A DNA stretch of 64,000 nt, from the NCBI GenBank assembly GCA_905116865.2, contig CAJHNH020007590.1:62001-126000 (forward strand), in the 5' to 3' direction. Numbering within the stretch: position 1 is the stretch's first letter; the number at the start of each line of letters is the position of its first letter. A model generated the notes under the pieces. It worked only from the letters and a program-made list of their open reading frames with translations. It searched no databases and was not told where the DNA came from. Shown here piece by piece: positions 22,820-34,654 of this stretch. The position numbers were made by a program, and so were the translations under genes. The stretch comes from Candidula unifasciata. Taxonomy: Eukaryota; Mollusca; Gastropoda; Stylommatophora; Geomitridae.

Positions 22820-23395
22820 TCAGTGGCACCAACCGTGTCAGATGATTGTTAGTGGCACCGACCGTGTCAGATAATGAGATGATTATCAGTGGCACCGACC
22901 ATGTCAGATGATTGTCAGTGGCACCGACCGTGTCAGGTGATCAGATGATTGTCAGTGGCACCGACCATGTCAGATAATTGCCAGTGGCACCGACCGTGTC
23001 AGATGATCATATGATTGTCAGTGGCACCGACCATGTCAGATGATTGTCAGTGGCACCGACCGTGTCTGATGATGAGATGATTGTCAGTGGCACCGACCGT
23101 GTCAGATGATTATCAGTGGCACCGTCCGTGACAGATGGTCAGATGATTGTCAGTGGCACCGACCATGTCAGATGATTATCAGTGGCACCGACCGTGTCAG
23201 ATGATCAGATGATTGTCAGTGGCACCGACCTTGTCAGATGATTGTCATTGGCACCGACCGTGTCAGATGATCAGATGATTGTCAGTGGCACCGACCGTGT
23301 CAGATGATTGTCATGGCACCGACCGTGTCAGATGATTGTCATGGCACCGACCGTGTCAGATGATAAGATGAATGTGAGTAGCACCGACCGTCACA
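22820..23395 (+). repeat. 66-bp dimeric satellite
   Basis: The core CAGTGGCACCGACCGTGTCA recurs at alternating spacings of about 29 and 37 bp (for example GGCACC at 22891, 22920, 22957, 22986, 23023), giving a 66-bp dimer. The long half carries an extra GATGATCA segment. The last copies are shorter and lose one base (CATGGCACC). Confidence 0.9.
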
Positions 23396-23611
23396 GATTA
23401 TATCAGCGTTCTATCACTTCTGTCTGTCCTTGGTGTTCTAGATCAGTTCAGTTGGTTATATTGGTGTGTATGGCCACCATCTTATAATAAATTCAGTTAT
23501 GTGCCTTCTTCGCAATTAGGGTTGGCTACATTTGTCCCACAGTTGTCCTTGGGAATATTACATAGTGAGGTCTCCATCTGTTTCACGTTGCGACTTTTGT
23601 CCTAAAGCCCA

Positions 23612-23712
23612 CAAACCACGAGAACGGATGTTTTAACCGTCCACCGCGAAAATCGAACCCTGGTCTTAAGGATCATGTTAAACGCATTCACTAACCTCTA
23701 AGCCACATAAAT
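23612..23712 (-). mobile_element. tRNA-like SINE head
   Basis: The minus strand has A-box-like GTGGCTTAGAGGTTAGTG and B-box-like AGGGTTCGATTTTCGC at tRNA-like spacing. There is no intact cloverleaf, so it is a SINE piece and not a tRNA gene. Confidence 0.5.
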
Positions 23713-24051
23713 TGTTTGATTTCATGTCGCCCTCTTATACTATCCTACATTTTCAGTCAAGGAGACAAGATAAAAACCTGTGTTTGGAGCTCCTGTGGTC
23801 CACGGACCTCCACTGGTCAGCAGACATTTACGGGCGGTCTGCAAAATAAAAATTCCACCCAACCTTGAATGCGTTTTCTGTAATAAATACTAAAGAAAAT
23901 CTAACACCTGTTATTACAACCCTTCATCTGTGGGAAACAACGCTCTAGTTTCGTAATTCTGATTTTCAGATTTCTGAGCAGATAAGTCTGATAAGCTACA
24001 AATTTTAATTTTGTAACATTGGATTTAATTTTTTTTTTAAAAGCTGTCTAG

Positions 24052-24052
<1 letters not shown>

Positions 24053-24149
<97 letters not shown>

Positions 24150-24157
24150 CCCCCCCC
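24053..24157 (+). repeat. (CT)n microsatellite followed by a C-run
   Basis: About 95 bp of pure CT, then about 10 C. Confidence 0.98.
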
Positions 24158-25549
24158 CACCCCAATCCTTTATGCCAGTGCATGCGTTTAAAAAAAATAT
24201 TTTCCTGGTCCGCTGATGTAAATAGGTTAAAGAGGAGGGTATGGAAACATTTCACGCAGTGACGCATCATACTTTATCGGGGAGAGTGTTGCCGCAAGTT
24301 GGTCCTATCTGGGCGAGTACCGCACCAAATGTGTCCTGGTGGGGACAAGTGCTTACTGGTGTCGAAACCAAACTACACAGCACTAAATGGACGACAGTTG
24401 AAACCTCCCCAGTAAGCCACGATGAATATGTGCTAAAGCACACAATAAAAAATTCAACAGCACTATTATTACGCAGATCACTCATATAAAACATGATCAG
24501 TGAAGTTACCTAGTATCAATTAAAGAAGCACTGTCATCGTAAAGGATCACCATATAAAGATCGCACTTATAACCAAAAGGTTTTCATTCGTCCTTCCCCC
24601 AATAGGACTGCAGGTTACACATACACATGGCTGATGCAACCGTTGCCGGTGCCCTCATTGTAACTTCTGTGGAGGTTGAACCGGGTATCTATGATCTGCC
24701 GTCCGGATGAAGAGTTTGTAATCTCAACAAGGTATAGTAAACCTTTGGGTAACTGACTGCTGGGTGGGAGCAAACTGATCAGTCCAACAAAAACTTGTAT
24801 AAGCTGGTTGAACGTGATTGGAACGTTTCTCTTTGGATCGGATTCGATAACATCATCCTTGTAATCTGATAATCACAACACGTGAAGAGAATTAACGACC
24901 CACTTCAGTGTTATTAAGGCACCTGATAATGCTGACGAAAAACTGGGTAATCGAGGTCTTTTCAATCTACCGTATAGTAATCATTTTGTTTCTGAAACTA
25001 CGTGTTTTATTCTCTTGAGCACAAAGTTGTTTCAAGTTGAAGGATAGTCTGCACGGTTGGATCTTCTGCATGAACAGAATGTTTGTTGGCAAATCACTTG
25101 TTTAGTCTGTTTCTCGTCTTCGTTTGCTTGCACCCAGTCGTTTCGTTTGATGGTTTGTGTTATTGTGAGACGGTTTGTTCACTAATCGCTGTGTTTTATT
25201 GGCCCCTGCCTTTGGGAGAATTGTTCGCCCTGTTACTTGTCGGCGGTTTGCTTGTCCTTTTATACTCTTGATCACATTATAATTTCATTGCTCTCATTTG
25301 TCTGTTTTCTTTTTGTACTCGTGTCTCATGTTTAAATTTGTATTTCTTTAGAAGAACTGTGGTGAAATTAGCTCGCTTGCTTCTTTCCTCTTTTTCTTCT
25401 TCTTCTTCTTCTTCTTCTAAAGTGCCCTGTTAATTTCCTCTCTCGTTGTCCTACAGTACGAGGAAAGAAAGAGAGAGAGAAAGAAATGTCAACCCAGATA
25501 AGAGTTAGAACCGGTCAACTTCACAAAGAATCACAAACGACAAAATAAG
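24158..25549. other. Unassigned DNA
   Basis: It holds (TTC)n at about 25396-25418 and GA-rich sequence near 25465. No gene is supported. Confidence 0.4.
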
Positions 25550-26470
25550 CGTTGCATTTTTTTTCTCTTCTCTTTCTGCCTTTCTGTCCCCCAGTTGAGC
25601 ATAGGCCCTTAACCAACTTACGCCAAGTCGTTCTATTCTTAGCTATCGTATGCACCTCTTCCCATGTCCTCCTCACCTCTTTAGCTTCACTCTCTGGCTC
25701 CCTTCTCGGTGTGTGTGTGTGTGTTTTAGAAAAAAAAAAGGGGGGGGGGGTTCCTTTATTTCTGTGCCCCTATCTGTTCTAATGCAAAGACATTCTACTT
25801 ATATTGTTCTCATGTTTTCTCATCGTGGGTCCTATCCAACGCCAGCGTCTTTTCTTTACCTCTTGGTCCACTGGAACCCGTTTAGCTCTGTCCCAAAGCT
25901 CTACATAAGTGATTCTATTGTACCGTTCAATTCCCTTTATTCTGCACAGACACCAGTTGATAAATGCTTCTAGTTTATTATTAATTCTCTTAGTTATTCT
26001 CCATGTTTCTGCTCCACTGATTTCAAATTGGAAAAAAAAAATAAGTTTAATATTAGTTTGGATTTATTTAGGCCTTCACAAATTCCCCAGTGCTATAAAA
26101 GCTCTTTTTGTATTCGTATTTTAATGTCTCGATCTGTTGTCCATTCTTTATTTGCATTACTACCCGAATAGATGTACGACTCCACGTCGGAGTTGGATAC
26201 CATTAAAGAGAAACCACATTACTATTTATCTTATTTATTCTCATCCTTGTCTTTTTTGTTATAGATTTTGAGACCTAGCTGTTAAGACTCGCATCAAGTA
26301 TATTTCGTTTATCTTGCATTTGATTCCGTGACTGGGACAGAAGAGAAATATCATCAGCGAAGTCCAGATCCTCAAGCTGATTTGTAAGGGTCCACTGAAT
26401 TCTATTCTTGATGTTAGCAGTTGCTTTCTTCATAATCTGGTTCATTGCCAGTTTTACTCTGCATCACGTT
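25550..26470 (-). mobile_element. LINE remnant (reverse transcriptase palm to C-terminus)
   Basis: The minus strand encodes the box QLEDLDFADDISLLSQS at about 26330-26380, and farther 3' the AKNRTTW-type C-terminal block near 25600-25650. Parallel segments of the 16745-17650 copy align along its length. A (GT)n/A-run/G-run stretch near 25708-25750 interrupts it. Multiple stops make it non-functional. Confidence 0.7.
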
Positions 26471-27025
26471 ATTTACTTTTCCATTCATTAAGAAGACTTT
26501 GTGACTCATTTTGACAGTGGAATCCTAAAGATTTAACAAATTCACTTGCATTCGTTGGTATTCATTAAGCGGGAAGAAAAACACATGAAATGTTGAACAA
26601 AACAGACCATTGCACGCGACAATGGGACGACCCCACGTCTATTGTTTTAGACGCAAGCTAAGTCCTTAAGGTTTCCGGCTGTATTGTGAGATACATAATA
26701 TGGGAGGTTCCTGTTAATTTTCTGGTTGAATATAGATCAGTCTGTTAGTCTTGGGTTCTTAAGCACGCCTATAATGGTTTTAAAACCACTTTGAATGCAG
26801 AATATTTGCGTTAGGGTTCCTCGCCCTTCAGTGAAGGTTATCTCAGATTTAACTGCGAAGTTTAGGATGAGATCCGGTTGAAACGGGTTACATCGGGCTT
26901 TATAATAATATGTGGTTGCAGGAAAAGTAAAGCTCTATGACCGCGTCATCAGCACATAAAGTATACGATAAAATACCCAGAATGTTACAAGCTAAACAGC
27001 TCGATGGGTTATGTGGTCAACTATA
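26471..27025. other. Unassigned DNA
   Basis: No gene or repeat recognised. Confidence 0.4.
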
Positions 27026-27544
27026 CACCGACGCAGTGTTGCCACTTTTCTTTGACAAAAAACATCCAAAACGGACTCAAAAAATATCTAAATTTGCGTG
27101 GAAAACATCTAGGAAAAAAACATCCAAAGGGAAAGAGTCACAAATTACATAGCAATTGATATGACTTACCCTATAGAATCATGTCCTAATATTTACTGAA
27201 GTCTGCCTTACAGGATAAACTTATCTTGGATGATGAAGTTGAAGCTTCAGATCCAAAATGACTCTGGTATGCTTTAGCTGTTCCAATTTCTTCTAATACC
27301 CAATCAGGGAGCTGATAAGTGGAACAACCTTTTCCTACTCTTATCAGGCCAAATTGTATTGTCAAGATAGCATTTAAGAGATCAAATTTCATCCTATTTC
27401 TTAGGTTAGATTTGATAAATTGTCTCCAAATGAAAAACATCTAGAAAACATCTACCATCTAAACGTCAAAAACGTCATCTAAATGCAAGGGAAAACATCT
27501 AAATCTGGATGTAAAACATCCAAAGTGGCAACACTGCACCGACG
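27026..27544 (-). mobile_element. hAT element, internally deleted, with 8-bp target duplication
   Basis: The element 27034-27536 has CAGTGTTGCCACTTT at the left and its exact inverse at the right, flanked by CACCGACG on both sides (27026-27033, 27537-27544). Both ends carry several AAACATC(T/C)A repeats, probable transposase-binding sites. On the minus strand, 27440-27186 is open for about 84 codons and reads LLNAILTIQFGLIRVGKG and YQLPDWVLEEIGTAKAY. This resembles the hAT dimerisation region at the transposase C-terminus. The rest of the transposase is gone. Confidence 0.85.
27186..27440 (-). pseudogene. hAT transposase C-terminal fragment
   Basis: It encodes about 60 residues resembling the C-terminal end of hAT transposases (RNRMKFDLLNAILTI, then CSTYQLP), ending at a natural-looking stop. 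It lies wholly inside the terminal inverted repeats of the 27034-27536 element, so it is the retained 3' end of an otherwise deleted transposase. The family match is by eye and moderately sure. Confidence 0.5.
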
Positions 27545-28499
27545 CCTGTACTTCCCAAGACACTGCAGTCCTAGATCAATTTTTAAAAGGAAAAGCGCTC
27601 TGATGTGGTTTGCAGAGGTCCTGCAGAGACTGTGAATGAAAATAGAGTTGGGAAGGAAATGGAACATAATTGAGACATGTTGGTCATATTGTTCTTCCTC
27701 TGTTAGCGTCCAGCGGCTGTAATCTCCAACGGACAGTTCGGCTTGATCGCTCACTTCTGAACTTTATTTTTGTTCCAGAACTTGAATTTGCATGCAGTTA
27801 CATTTTACAGGTCTGGCTTATTTATATGCATACTGTGTCCTGGTCTCTCCGGCAGCTGCACCCAGACTTGGAAAGAAAAAAAATGCTTAGTTGACTTTTG
27901 CAACATGCTTTTTTTAGGGGACAGTGTATCTGTACCCCCGCCCTCTAAAACCTACAATGGCACCTGGTCGGGACGCACACGGGGGAAAGTCATATGAAAG
28001 GAAATAAGAATCTAATAAACAACAAACTGTAGGGGAACGCTGAAAGCAAGTGAGCAAGAGACAGACAGGGACACAAGTGCGAGGATAACATCGCGAACAG
28101 CAGTGCTAGAGAGTTTACATCCAAGGTGAAAGACAAGAGTATGTTGGAGATCCATTTCAGCCAACCTTCATCGCGGAGATCTACCGGATTGCATGCATTA
28201 GTTGTAATTAGTCCTACGGCCAGGTCAAAGCCTCCGACACGAAATATGGCGACTGTTGGGACTGTCAGTCACACGTGCGGTATAGAACTGTCAGTGACAC
28301 GTGTGGTACTGGACTGTCGGGTGACTACTGCAATGTGTCTACGGTTTAGTCATTCCTACCAACAATAAAAAAAAATAGGGGGGGGGGGCTGCTTGGATGC
28401 TTTATAATTGTCAAAGTAATAATAATTGCTACCAATATATGCCTGAAGCGGCAGTAGCACAGTGCCTTGGCATTTGGGCTGCCCACTCGGTGTCATGGC
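27545..28499. other. Unassigned DNA
   Basis: There is an A-run plus G-run near 28366-28389 and a short internal repeat CAGTGACACGTG near 28261-28310. No gene is supported. Confidence 0.4.
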
Positions 28500-28690
28500 C
28501 TGTTATCATCACCTGTCATCATCATGTATCAGGTCTTTTACAGAACGTCGCTCTCATTGCGGTCTGCCTGAAAGAAACATGGTCTCTCGCCAGCTGTCCC
28601 GCCTCGTGTATTTTCATATCCAAGAAGTCAATTATATTCTGTGCCCATCTTCTTGTTGGTCTGCCGCTGCTCCTACTTCCTGATACCATG
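28500..28690 (-). pseudogene. RTE-type LINE C-terminal fragment
   Basis: The minus strand encodes GRPTRRWAQNIIDFLDM, then AGQLARDHVSFRQ. These are the GRP..RW and the A-x-DR-x-x-(F/W)R blocks at the very C-terminus of RTE/BovB-type ORF2 proteins, as in the better copy at 46411-48617. Confidence 0.6.
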
Positions 28691-29994
28691 CCTTTTGTAG
28701 CACAGCTGTCTTCTTTGTATTAGTTGATTTTACACACAAGTTCGTCTTTCGTTTTGCTAGGAATCAGTTATAGAATATAGACCAGGAGAAAGAAGGTCAT
28801 CTGGATAGTGGCGATAATGATGGTCTCTCATGCTTGCTGCATGCTTCTTACGACACTCTGTTGCGTGTGTAACAGAAGGTCCTGAAACAACTATCTTTTT
28901 TAATGTGCTGTATTTATTGTTATATCTAAATGCCAAAAATAACGTAGCAGTATTCTAAACAACAGCTGGTTTCGCTCTACCTGCTCTTGATGTCGAGTTG
29001 TGTTGTTCACTTCTGGCTAATTTATTAGCTTGTTCTAGTGTCTTAACTGCCGCCTGACTTCTTGTTTTGTCTGGCACTAACGGCTTAAAAGTCGACTCTA
29101 CCCTAATATTCCAGTAATGTTTCTATCTGAAATGTCTCTGTTAATAATGGATCCATGTATCTAGTCTATTGTCTCTGTAGTTTGGTGTCTTGATCACGTC
29201 TCCTCTCTTGTTACTGTCTTCGATGCTCCATGTGACCTGTTCCTCTGCTTCTAGTGTTGAGCTTGCATCCCTACAGCTGAAGATTCTCGTCTTCGAAGGT
29301 CCATGTTACTATCCTTCTTTTTCTAAGTCTCGATAACTGAAGATTGCCCAAGTGGTTTTTTTACCCACTATTTATGCTGGAATGCGTGGTATGTGATGTT
29401 TCTACTCACAGCTGCTTCTGGAAGATTCGTGAATGCTAAAACATGTTTACTATTTGCATTCTCACGTGGGATTTTCTAATTGCGTCTCGACTGCATCAGA
29501 TATTTCTACACCTGAATATATTGATTTATTTGACAGTAGACCTTCTTTCTATAAGTCTTCCAGAACTTCTAGAAAGCGAGTGCCTCAAGACTGTCTCTCA
29601 TTTACATGGCACGTCAACGATCACATAGATGTTTTTGTATAAGTAGGTTATTCATTTGCAAATTTCTTTGCTAACAAACAAATGATGGTTCTAGAAAGAG
29701 AATGTCGAGGTTGCCAAGACTTGTTGATTATTCTAATTATGCGCAATATCCTAACTCCTGACAAACAGGTGATGACATCTTCCGGTTTCACTTTTGCTAT
29801 TATTTTCCCCCATTTCGTCTGGCCCTTGATAAGGCGAAAATATATTAGCTTCTGAGACAAAAAACTGTTTATTAGCCAATCTTCATTGATGTTCAGATCT
29901 TTTACAATGTCATTCCTTCTTTTCTTCTTTGTACATGGTAATCGTTCTATAGTATTTCAGCCAGATGGTGGAAAAGTGTTATTACAAATTAACT
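28691..29994. other. Unassigned DNA, possibly old retroelement
   Basis: It follows the RTE fragment but no further reverse transcriptase motif was recognised. The open frame at 29433-29642 has no known domain. Confidence 0.35.
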
Positions 29995-30112
29995 AAGGCT
30001 TTCTGGTCGACTCGGCTAAATCGGTACCGGAATGTTCTGGGAAGTAAGGACAGTTAGTGTATTGCTGACTACATCACTAATCGATTAGTGTTTGGTGTAG
30101 CACAATCTGCCT
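29995..30112 (+). mobile_element. S2 SINE fragment
   Basis: The 3' body only: TCTGGGAAGTAAGGACAG, GACTACATCACTAATCGATT, GTGTAGCACAAT, parallel to 30620-30712. Confidence 0.5.
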
Positions 30113-30144
30113 ATTGTTGACACCAGACGATACTGCTGTACTGT

Positions 30145-30300
30145 TCGACTAGAGGACAGTGTCGGTGTTTGTGTCAAGCGCCTCGTAATTTCCAAATACC
30201 CAGTTTCATTCCACCTGCCGGCGATTTGGCAGCAGACCGCTCAACGTCTATGTCGACAGTTGTAAGGAGCGCTGACCGTACAGAGAGCAATGGCAAACTA
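30145..30300 (+). mobile_element. S3 SINE fragment
   Basis: It shares GCGATTTGGCAGCAGACCGC, GTCGACAGTTGTAAGGAG and GAGAGCAATGGCAAACTA with the S3 body; the tRNA-like head is degenerate. Confidence 0.5.
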
Positions 30301-30486
30301 GAGAAGGCCAAAAGTTTTAGTAAAATCACGAACATACGAATTTGCTGGGGCTCGTACCGCAATGTCTTGTAAAACAGTGTTTCTTGTCTTTTTTATACAA
30401 CCACGGGCCACTGAACAGAGACAGTTATTTCGCGGACAACTGAACAAAGACAGTTATTTCGCAGACGGCATCAAAATCGCGGGAGT

Positions 30487-30715
30487 TGCTATGGTGTAGC
30501 GCTAGACGCTTGCTTGCTGATCAGAAGATCATGCGTTCAGGTCCTAACAACACCGGACATTTTTCAGAAATGTATCTTGGTTGCCAGGTTGGCCCGGCCT
30601 ATATTTGATACCAAGTAGTGTCTTGGGTAGTAAAGCTTACTGCAGTGATGTTGACCACATCACTGGTCAAGTGCCTAATGATGTAATTAAAATAGGTGTA
30701 GCACTACAACCAAAT
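30487..30715 (+). mobile_element. tRNA-derived SINE, family S2
   Basis: A head with TGGTGTAGCGCTAGACGC and ATCATGCGTTCAGGTCC, a body TTGGTTGCCAGGTTGGCCCG, then GTGATGTTGACCACATCACTG and GTGTAGCACTA. Confidence 0.65.
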
Positions 30716-30964
30716 GCGGCAAAGACGGCGAAAGTAAGTACCTTGTAACTAATGTTAATGACTCAGCATCATGCCTTTTTATTTTTTATTCCCAACTGTG
30801 ATCAAATTCTGGCCAATATTTTCCAGTTTGTGTGTCAGATGGTTTCATGACTGTTTATAGATGGTATCTGTAGCTATGCCTATCAGGGTTGAACTACTCG
30901 TCGCCTACGGAACTCTATTACGACAGGTTTGAATATACTTGGAAAGTCTAACCCTGCATTGTTT

Positions 30965-31207
30965 AACACCTTTCGCTTGCGTGATTATTTACACTTTCTG
31001 CTACCTGCGCAACGGTTCGGGAGTATGGAAACAGCGATACTTTTTCTAATCCTACGCTTCTTGTAACTGCTTTCTTTCTCTCGGGCCACTTCCAACGACT
31101 GTAGAAAAAAAACCCATCCTTTTCAATAGCCAAGAATCATCGCGACTGCAGAGCTACCCCCTGAATAACATTTTACTTGTACGCAGGCGCCTGCGGTGCC
31201 TGAAATA
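30965..31207 (+). repeat. Dispersed repeat D2, copy 2
   Basis: It matches the core of the foldback element (12215-12460) in order and orientation but has no inverted arms. Confidence 0.7.
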
Positions 31208-32107
31208 GTGGGGGTATAAAATCGCTAATCAGTCTAAAATATCATGGTTGATTTACATTTTGGTAGGAAAACTAATATTCCGATGTTCAACGCGGACGTT
31301 CGAGTCTCTTCGTAGGTCTAGAGTTTCAATGTTCTAAATGTTCTAATAATGACACGACATTCAGCTATGCTACTGCAGTAGACTGGTTCCCTCGGTACTG
31401 ATGACAGCCACAAGCAGACCGTCCAACATTGTGTCTCTTGGGCTGCATCGGAGCAACTGAAAGATTAGCCCAGGATCTCTTTCTTCATTTACTCAAAATG
31501 TTCTCCTTTTATCGCTCCCATACATCGTTCATTACTCTGTCTATCCATTTCATGGATATAAAACAGTTTCCCTCAAGGTCTCAGATATCTGGAATGTGTG
31601 ACACTTTATGTCGCTGTGTACCTTAGCGACCTACATTCTATGTGAAACTTAGTAACGACAAAAATATAGGTGCATATCAGATACTGTCAGACCCCGGTTG
31701 GAATCCGAAACACATTTAAGTGAGAGAGAGACAGTGAGGAAATGGGCGGGGATCTTGAAGGATATGTTTAAATAAGAGCTGACTAAATAAGGTTTGCCGA
31801 AATCGAATTCTCGGACCGAAAAGCGCAGATCGTAGCCTAGTTAAAACCACGAGTGCCAGCCATTGTTTGAGTACGAACGCAGAAGTCGAATACGAAGATA
31901 TTCACATTGTGGACTGCTAATGACGCTCGGATCAGATCTTCGCTTGGTATTTATTCCATAATTATTGATAAATCATCTTCCCAGAGCGGCTGTCCCTCGC
32001 CGCGTGCGTCTGTCGGCGCCGACTCCATCATTTTCAAACACTGGATTGGTTTGAGGTTTAAACAACGGATTAACATCAAGGCAGAAGGGTAGTAACCCCT
32101 AAATTCT
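31208..32107. other. Unassigned DNA
   Basis: No gene or repeat recognised. Confidence 0.4.
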
Positions 32108-32437
32108 CCGTTCTACTTCTAACTCAAGTTTGAGTCCGAAGTAGCCCGGCGCAGTGTACGGGCTCCGTAGCACCGGCGAGTATTCTGAAATATTTTGGGT
32201 AGATTTTTAACTCTAAAATTTGCCCGTGCCGCACCATTAGGCTTCTCTTTTCGATTTGCAAGTGTCGAGGCTTTTTTTTTTTCGCGCGTAACAGTACACA
32301 CAAGCGTCCGATCACATTACCTAGAGACCAGGGGAAATTACTAGATGTCCACCTGAATAAATCCCTAACTTCACCGGGTCCTGAACCCGGGACCTCTTGC
32401 ACCCGAGACGGACACTATGCCTCGAGACCACACAGCC
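32108..32437 (-). mobile_element. tRNA-derived SINE, family S4
   Basis: The minus strand begins GGGGGCTGTGTGGTCTCGAG with B-box-like GGTCCCGGGTTCAGGACC, has an internal A-run, and ends GAGTTAGAAGTAGAACGG. It aligns along its length with the plus-strand copy at 37887-38238. Confidence 0.7.
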
Positions 32438-32909
32438 CCCACACTGGATCGGCTGTTAAAAGAAAGACCACTTTATATGACCCAAATCTTCGCTAGACTT
32501 ACTCCATCACCAGTAGCATTCGCAGTCCGACAACCCAGTCGCACACAGCTCTCGCTCGCTCGCTCGCTCTACCGCCCGATACAGCCACGTGTGTCTCTCG
32601 TTAGCTTGCTAACTATCCATTAGTAGCCAGATTATCGATAGCTAGATACTGGTCAGAACTCGCTTGATATTCGGCTGAGTTTTGGCTCGACTACGCTATC
32701 GTTATTCGTCTGCGGGTGGGTTATTAGCGGCCCGGGAGCACATCATCGTTGAAGAGCCAGTCATACCAGCCAGTTTTTTGAACGATTGTCTAGGGAACTA
32801 AGGAGAAAGTACGCTTGGGTGTCCTTTTTAGGATACTCTAACAAGCCTTGCCGACTCCGAAGGGACCTAGCTTTCGCTACAGACCGCAACTAACCAGCAT
32901 TTTTCCATC

Positions 32910-34472
32910 ATGGGAAAGAAACAGCAAGCCGCACCTACACCAAGGAAGAGGATGGTCATACAAGCAGCATCACCGGCAGGCGCCCCTATCGCGGCGCCTC
33001 GCACACCGACGCCAACAACTGAAGCCGCCCCCATCGTGGCGCCAACACCAGAAGCCGCCCCTATCGAGGCGCCGACACCTGAAGCCTCCCCTATCGTGGA
33101 GCCACCACCTAAAGCCGCCCAAGTCGTGGCGCAGGGACTTACAAGCGCCCGCTTACCTAAGCAGCAGCCTGGAGCCCACACCACAGACATCATGCAGTGC
33201 TCACGCTGCAACAGGGTGTGGCACACCGCCGCGACCTGTCGCAGTGGCCCTATTTGTCGTTACTGCTCGGGGGCCCACGACTTCAAGGAGTGCCCGCTAG
33301 CGAAACTCGATAACGACTTCAAAAAGCCTAACAAAAAGCGGAAATGCAGCAACTGCTCAGGTTCACACAGTGCGAGGTACCTGGGGTGCCCATACCTCAA
33401 GAAGTGCAGGAGAGAAATGACAGCCGCCACCGCCAGAGACACATACCAGGCGTCCAGACAGTCAGAGGCAAGACCACCGAGAAACATACCAAGAGACAAA
33501 CAAAACGATAAGGCACGCTCCGCCACCATTCAAAATGATATACCGCAAATAGTCGACGAACTGAGAAGCCAAATCACAGCACTCCAGAAAGAAAGAACCA
33601 CCGCCGCCGCTAAAAGAACCGAGACCCTTGAACTGATTTCCCTACTGCTAGGGGAGATCAAGGACCTAAAGGCAGAAAGGCTGGCATACGCTACCCAGCA
33701 AACAAACAGACAGTCAGAAGACGCAGAAAACCTTCAAAAGTTCAGAGAGCTACTTACCAGCCTCAGAGCAACCCAGGCAGAAGAAGAAGTTCGCCGCCAG
33801 ACAGAGAGAGAGGAGAGAGGGAAGGAGCTGGCCGAGATAAAAACTGCACGGGAAGCCGCATGCCGCGAAGCCGCCCAGCTAGAGAAAGCCACCGCAGATG
33901 CCATAACAGTAGCACAAGCAGCTAAGACAGAAAGAGACCTGCTGGAGAAAGAAAGAAATGCCACAAAAAAGCCGAATTCCAACAGGGCTGACAAAGGCGT
34001 CTCCACTGACAACCTAACAACGAAGCATCAGGCGCAAATGACCGAACCGGAACATGATGAAATCAACGAAGAAGACTCTGAAGAGATCCCAGTCACCACA
34101 GAAACCGAACAGTCAGACGGAGAGATCATATCCGATGAAGAAAACACACAAGCAGAGGCGACAACACTGGGTTCAGAGGCAGAAGAAATTGTAATCCCGA
34201 AGGACATAAGCGAAGCCGGCCTAAGTGAAATGGTGCGAGTTTTCAACAAACAAGAAAATCTCCTACACAAGATCAAATTCGCAGGCGGCCGCTACATTAT
34301 CGACTATGACCGGGAAATATTTAATAGTGGCAGACTCATATTCGACGAAGAAAGCAAAGCCTACATCCCAAAATTGAACAGGTTCTGGCAACAAGTGAGC
34401 GATACCCACGAACAAATAAAAGAAACAAAAAGGAGTCAGAGGATGTGGGGAACACCGAACAGGCGCCGATAG
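32910..34472 (+). CDS. Gag-like LINE ORF1 protein with three zinc knuckles
   Basis: An uninterrupted 520-codon frame; the ATG sits in a good context (CATCATGG). Residues 1-90 are Pro/Ala-rich, with a 10-residue repeat (APTPEAAPIV-like, four copies at about 41-70). Residues 97-160 form three CCHC knuckles: C97-C100-H105-C110, C116-C119-H123-C128 and C146-C149-H153-C160. This triple arrangement is that of the nucleic-acid-binding ORF1 proteins of Jockey-like LINEs. A long Lys/Glu/Ala-rich coiled coil follows (about 210-365), then an acidic stretch (about 375-435) and a basic end. Such proteins coat the element RNA and help it reach the nucleus. The frame is free of stops over 1.56 kb while nearly every other element here is broken, so it is young, or retained for use. 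An overlapping frame at 32848-33300 is a shadow of the proline-rich repeat. Confidence 0.8.
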   Translation: MGKKQQAAPTPRKRMVIQAASPAGAPIAAPRTPTPTTEAAPIVAPTPEAAPIEAPTPEASPIVEPPPKAAQVVAQGLTSARLPKQQPGAHTTDIMQCSRCNRVWHTAATCRSGPICRYCSGAHDFKECPLAKLDNDFKKPNKKRKCSNCSGSHSARYLGCPYLKKCRREMTAATARDTYQASRQSEARPPRNIPRDKQNDKARSATIQNDIPQIVDELRSQITALQKERTTAAAKRTETLELISLLLGEIKDLKAERLAYATQQTNRQSEDAENLQKFRELLTSLRATQAEEEVRRQTEREERGKELAEIKTAREAACREAAQLEKATADAITVAQAAKTERDLLEKERNATKKPNSNRADKGVSTDNLTTKHQAQMTEPEHDEINEEDSEEIPVTTETEQSDGEIISDEENTQAEATTLGSEAEEIVIPKDISEAGLSEMVRVFNKQENLLHKIKFAGGRYIIDYDREIFNSGRLIFDEESKAYIPKLNRFWQQVSDTHEQIKETKRSQRMWGTPNRRR

Positions 34473-34630
34473 ACATCAGCCAACCAGAACCGACCAGGCC
34501 GCCATGACACACCAAAACCACGCTCACCGGACTGGAAAAAGCCCACTTGCCAAAGACCAGCCAGGCATGATTGATCGACAGCCAAGATTGACCACTCCCA
34601 CCCTTCCCGTCCCAGGCCACCCGGCACATG

Positions 34631-34654
34631 TGGCTGTCCTTCTCAGGACAGCCA
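34631..34654 (+). other. Perfect 10-bp hairpin in the ORF1 element tail
   Basis: TGGCTGTCCT and AGGACAGCCA flank a TCTC loop, 158 nt after the ORF1 stop. Three further pairs (two of them G-U) extend it. It may be an RNA structure recognised in retrotransposition. Confidence 0.6.

Noticed and set aside
32848..33300. 150-codon Arg/Pro-rich plus-strand frame overlapping the ORF1 start
   Set aside because: Its regularity comes from the 30-bp proline/alanine repeat read in another frame.
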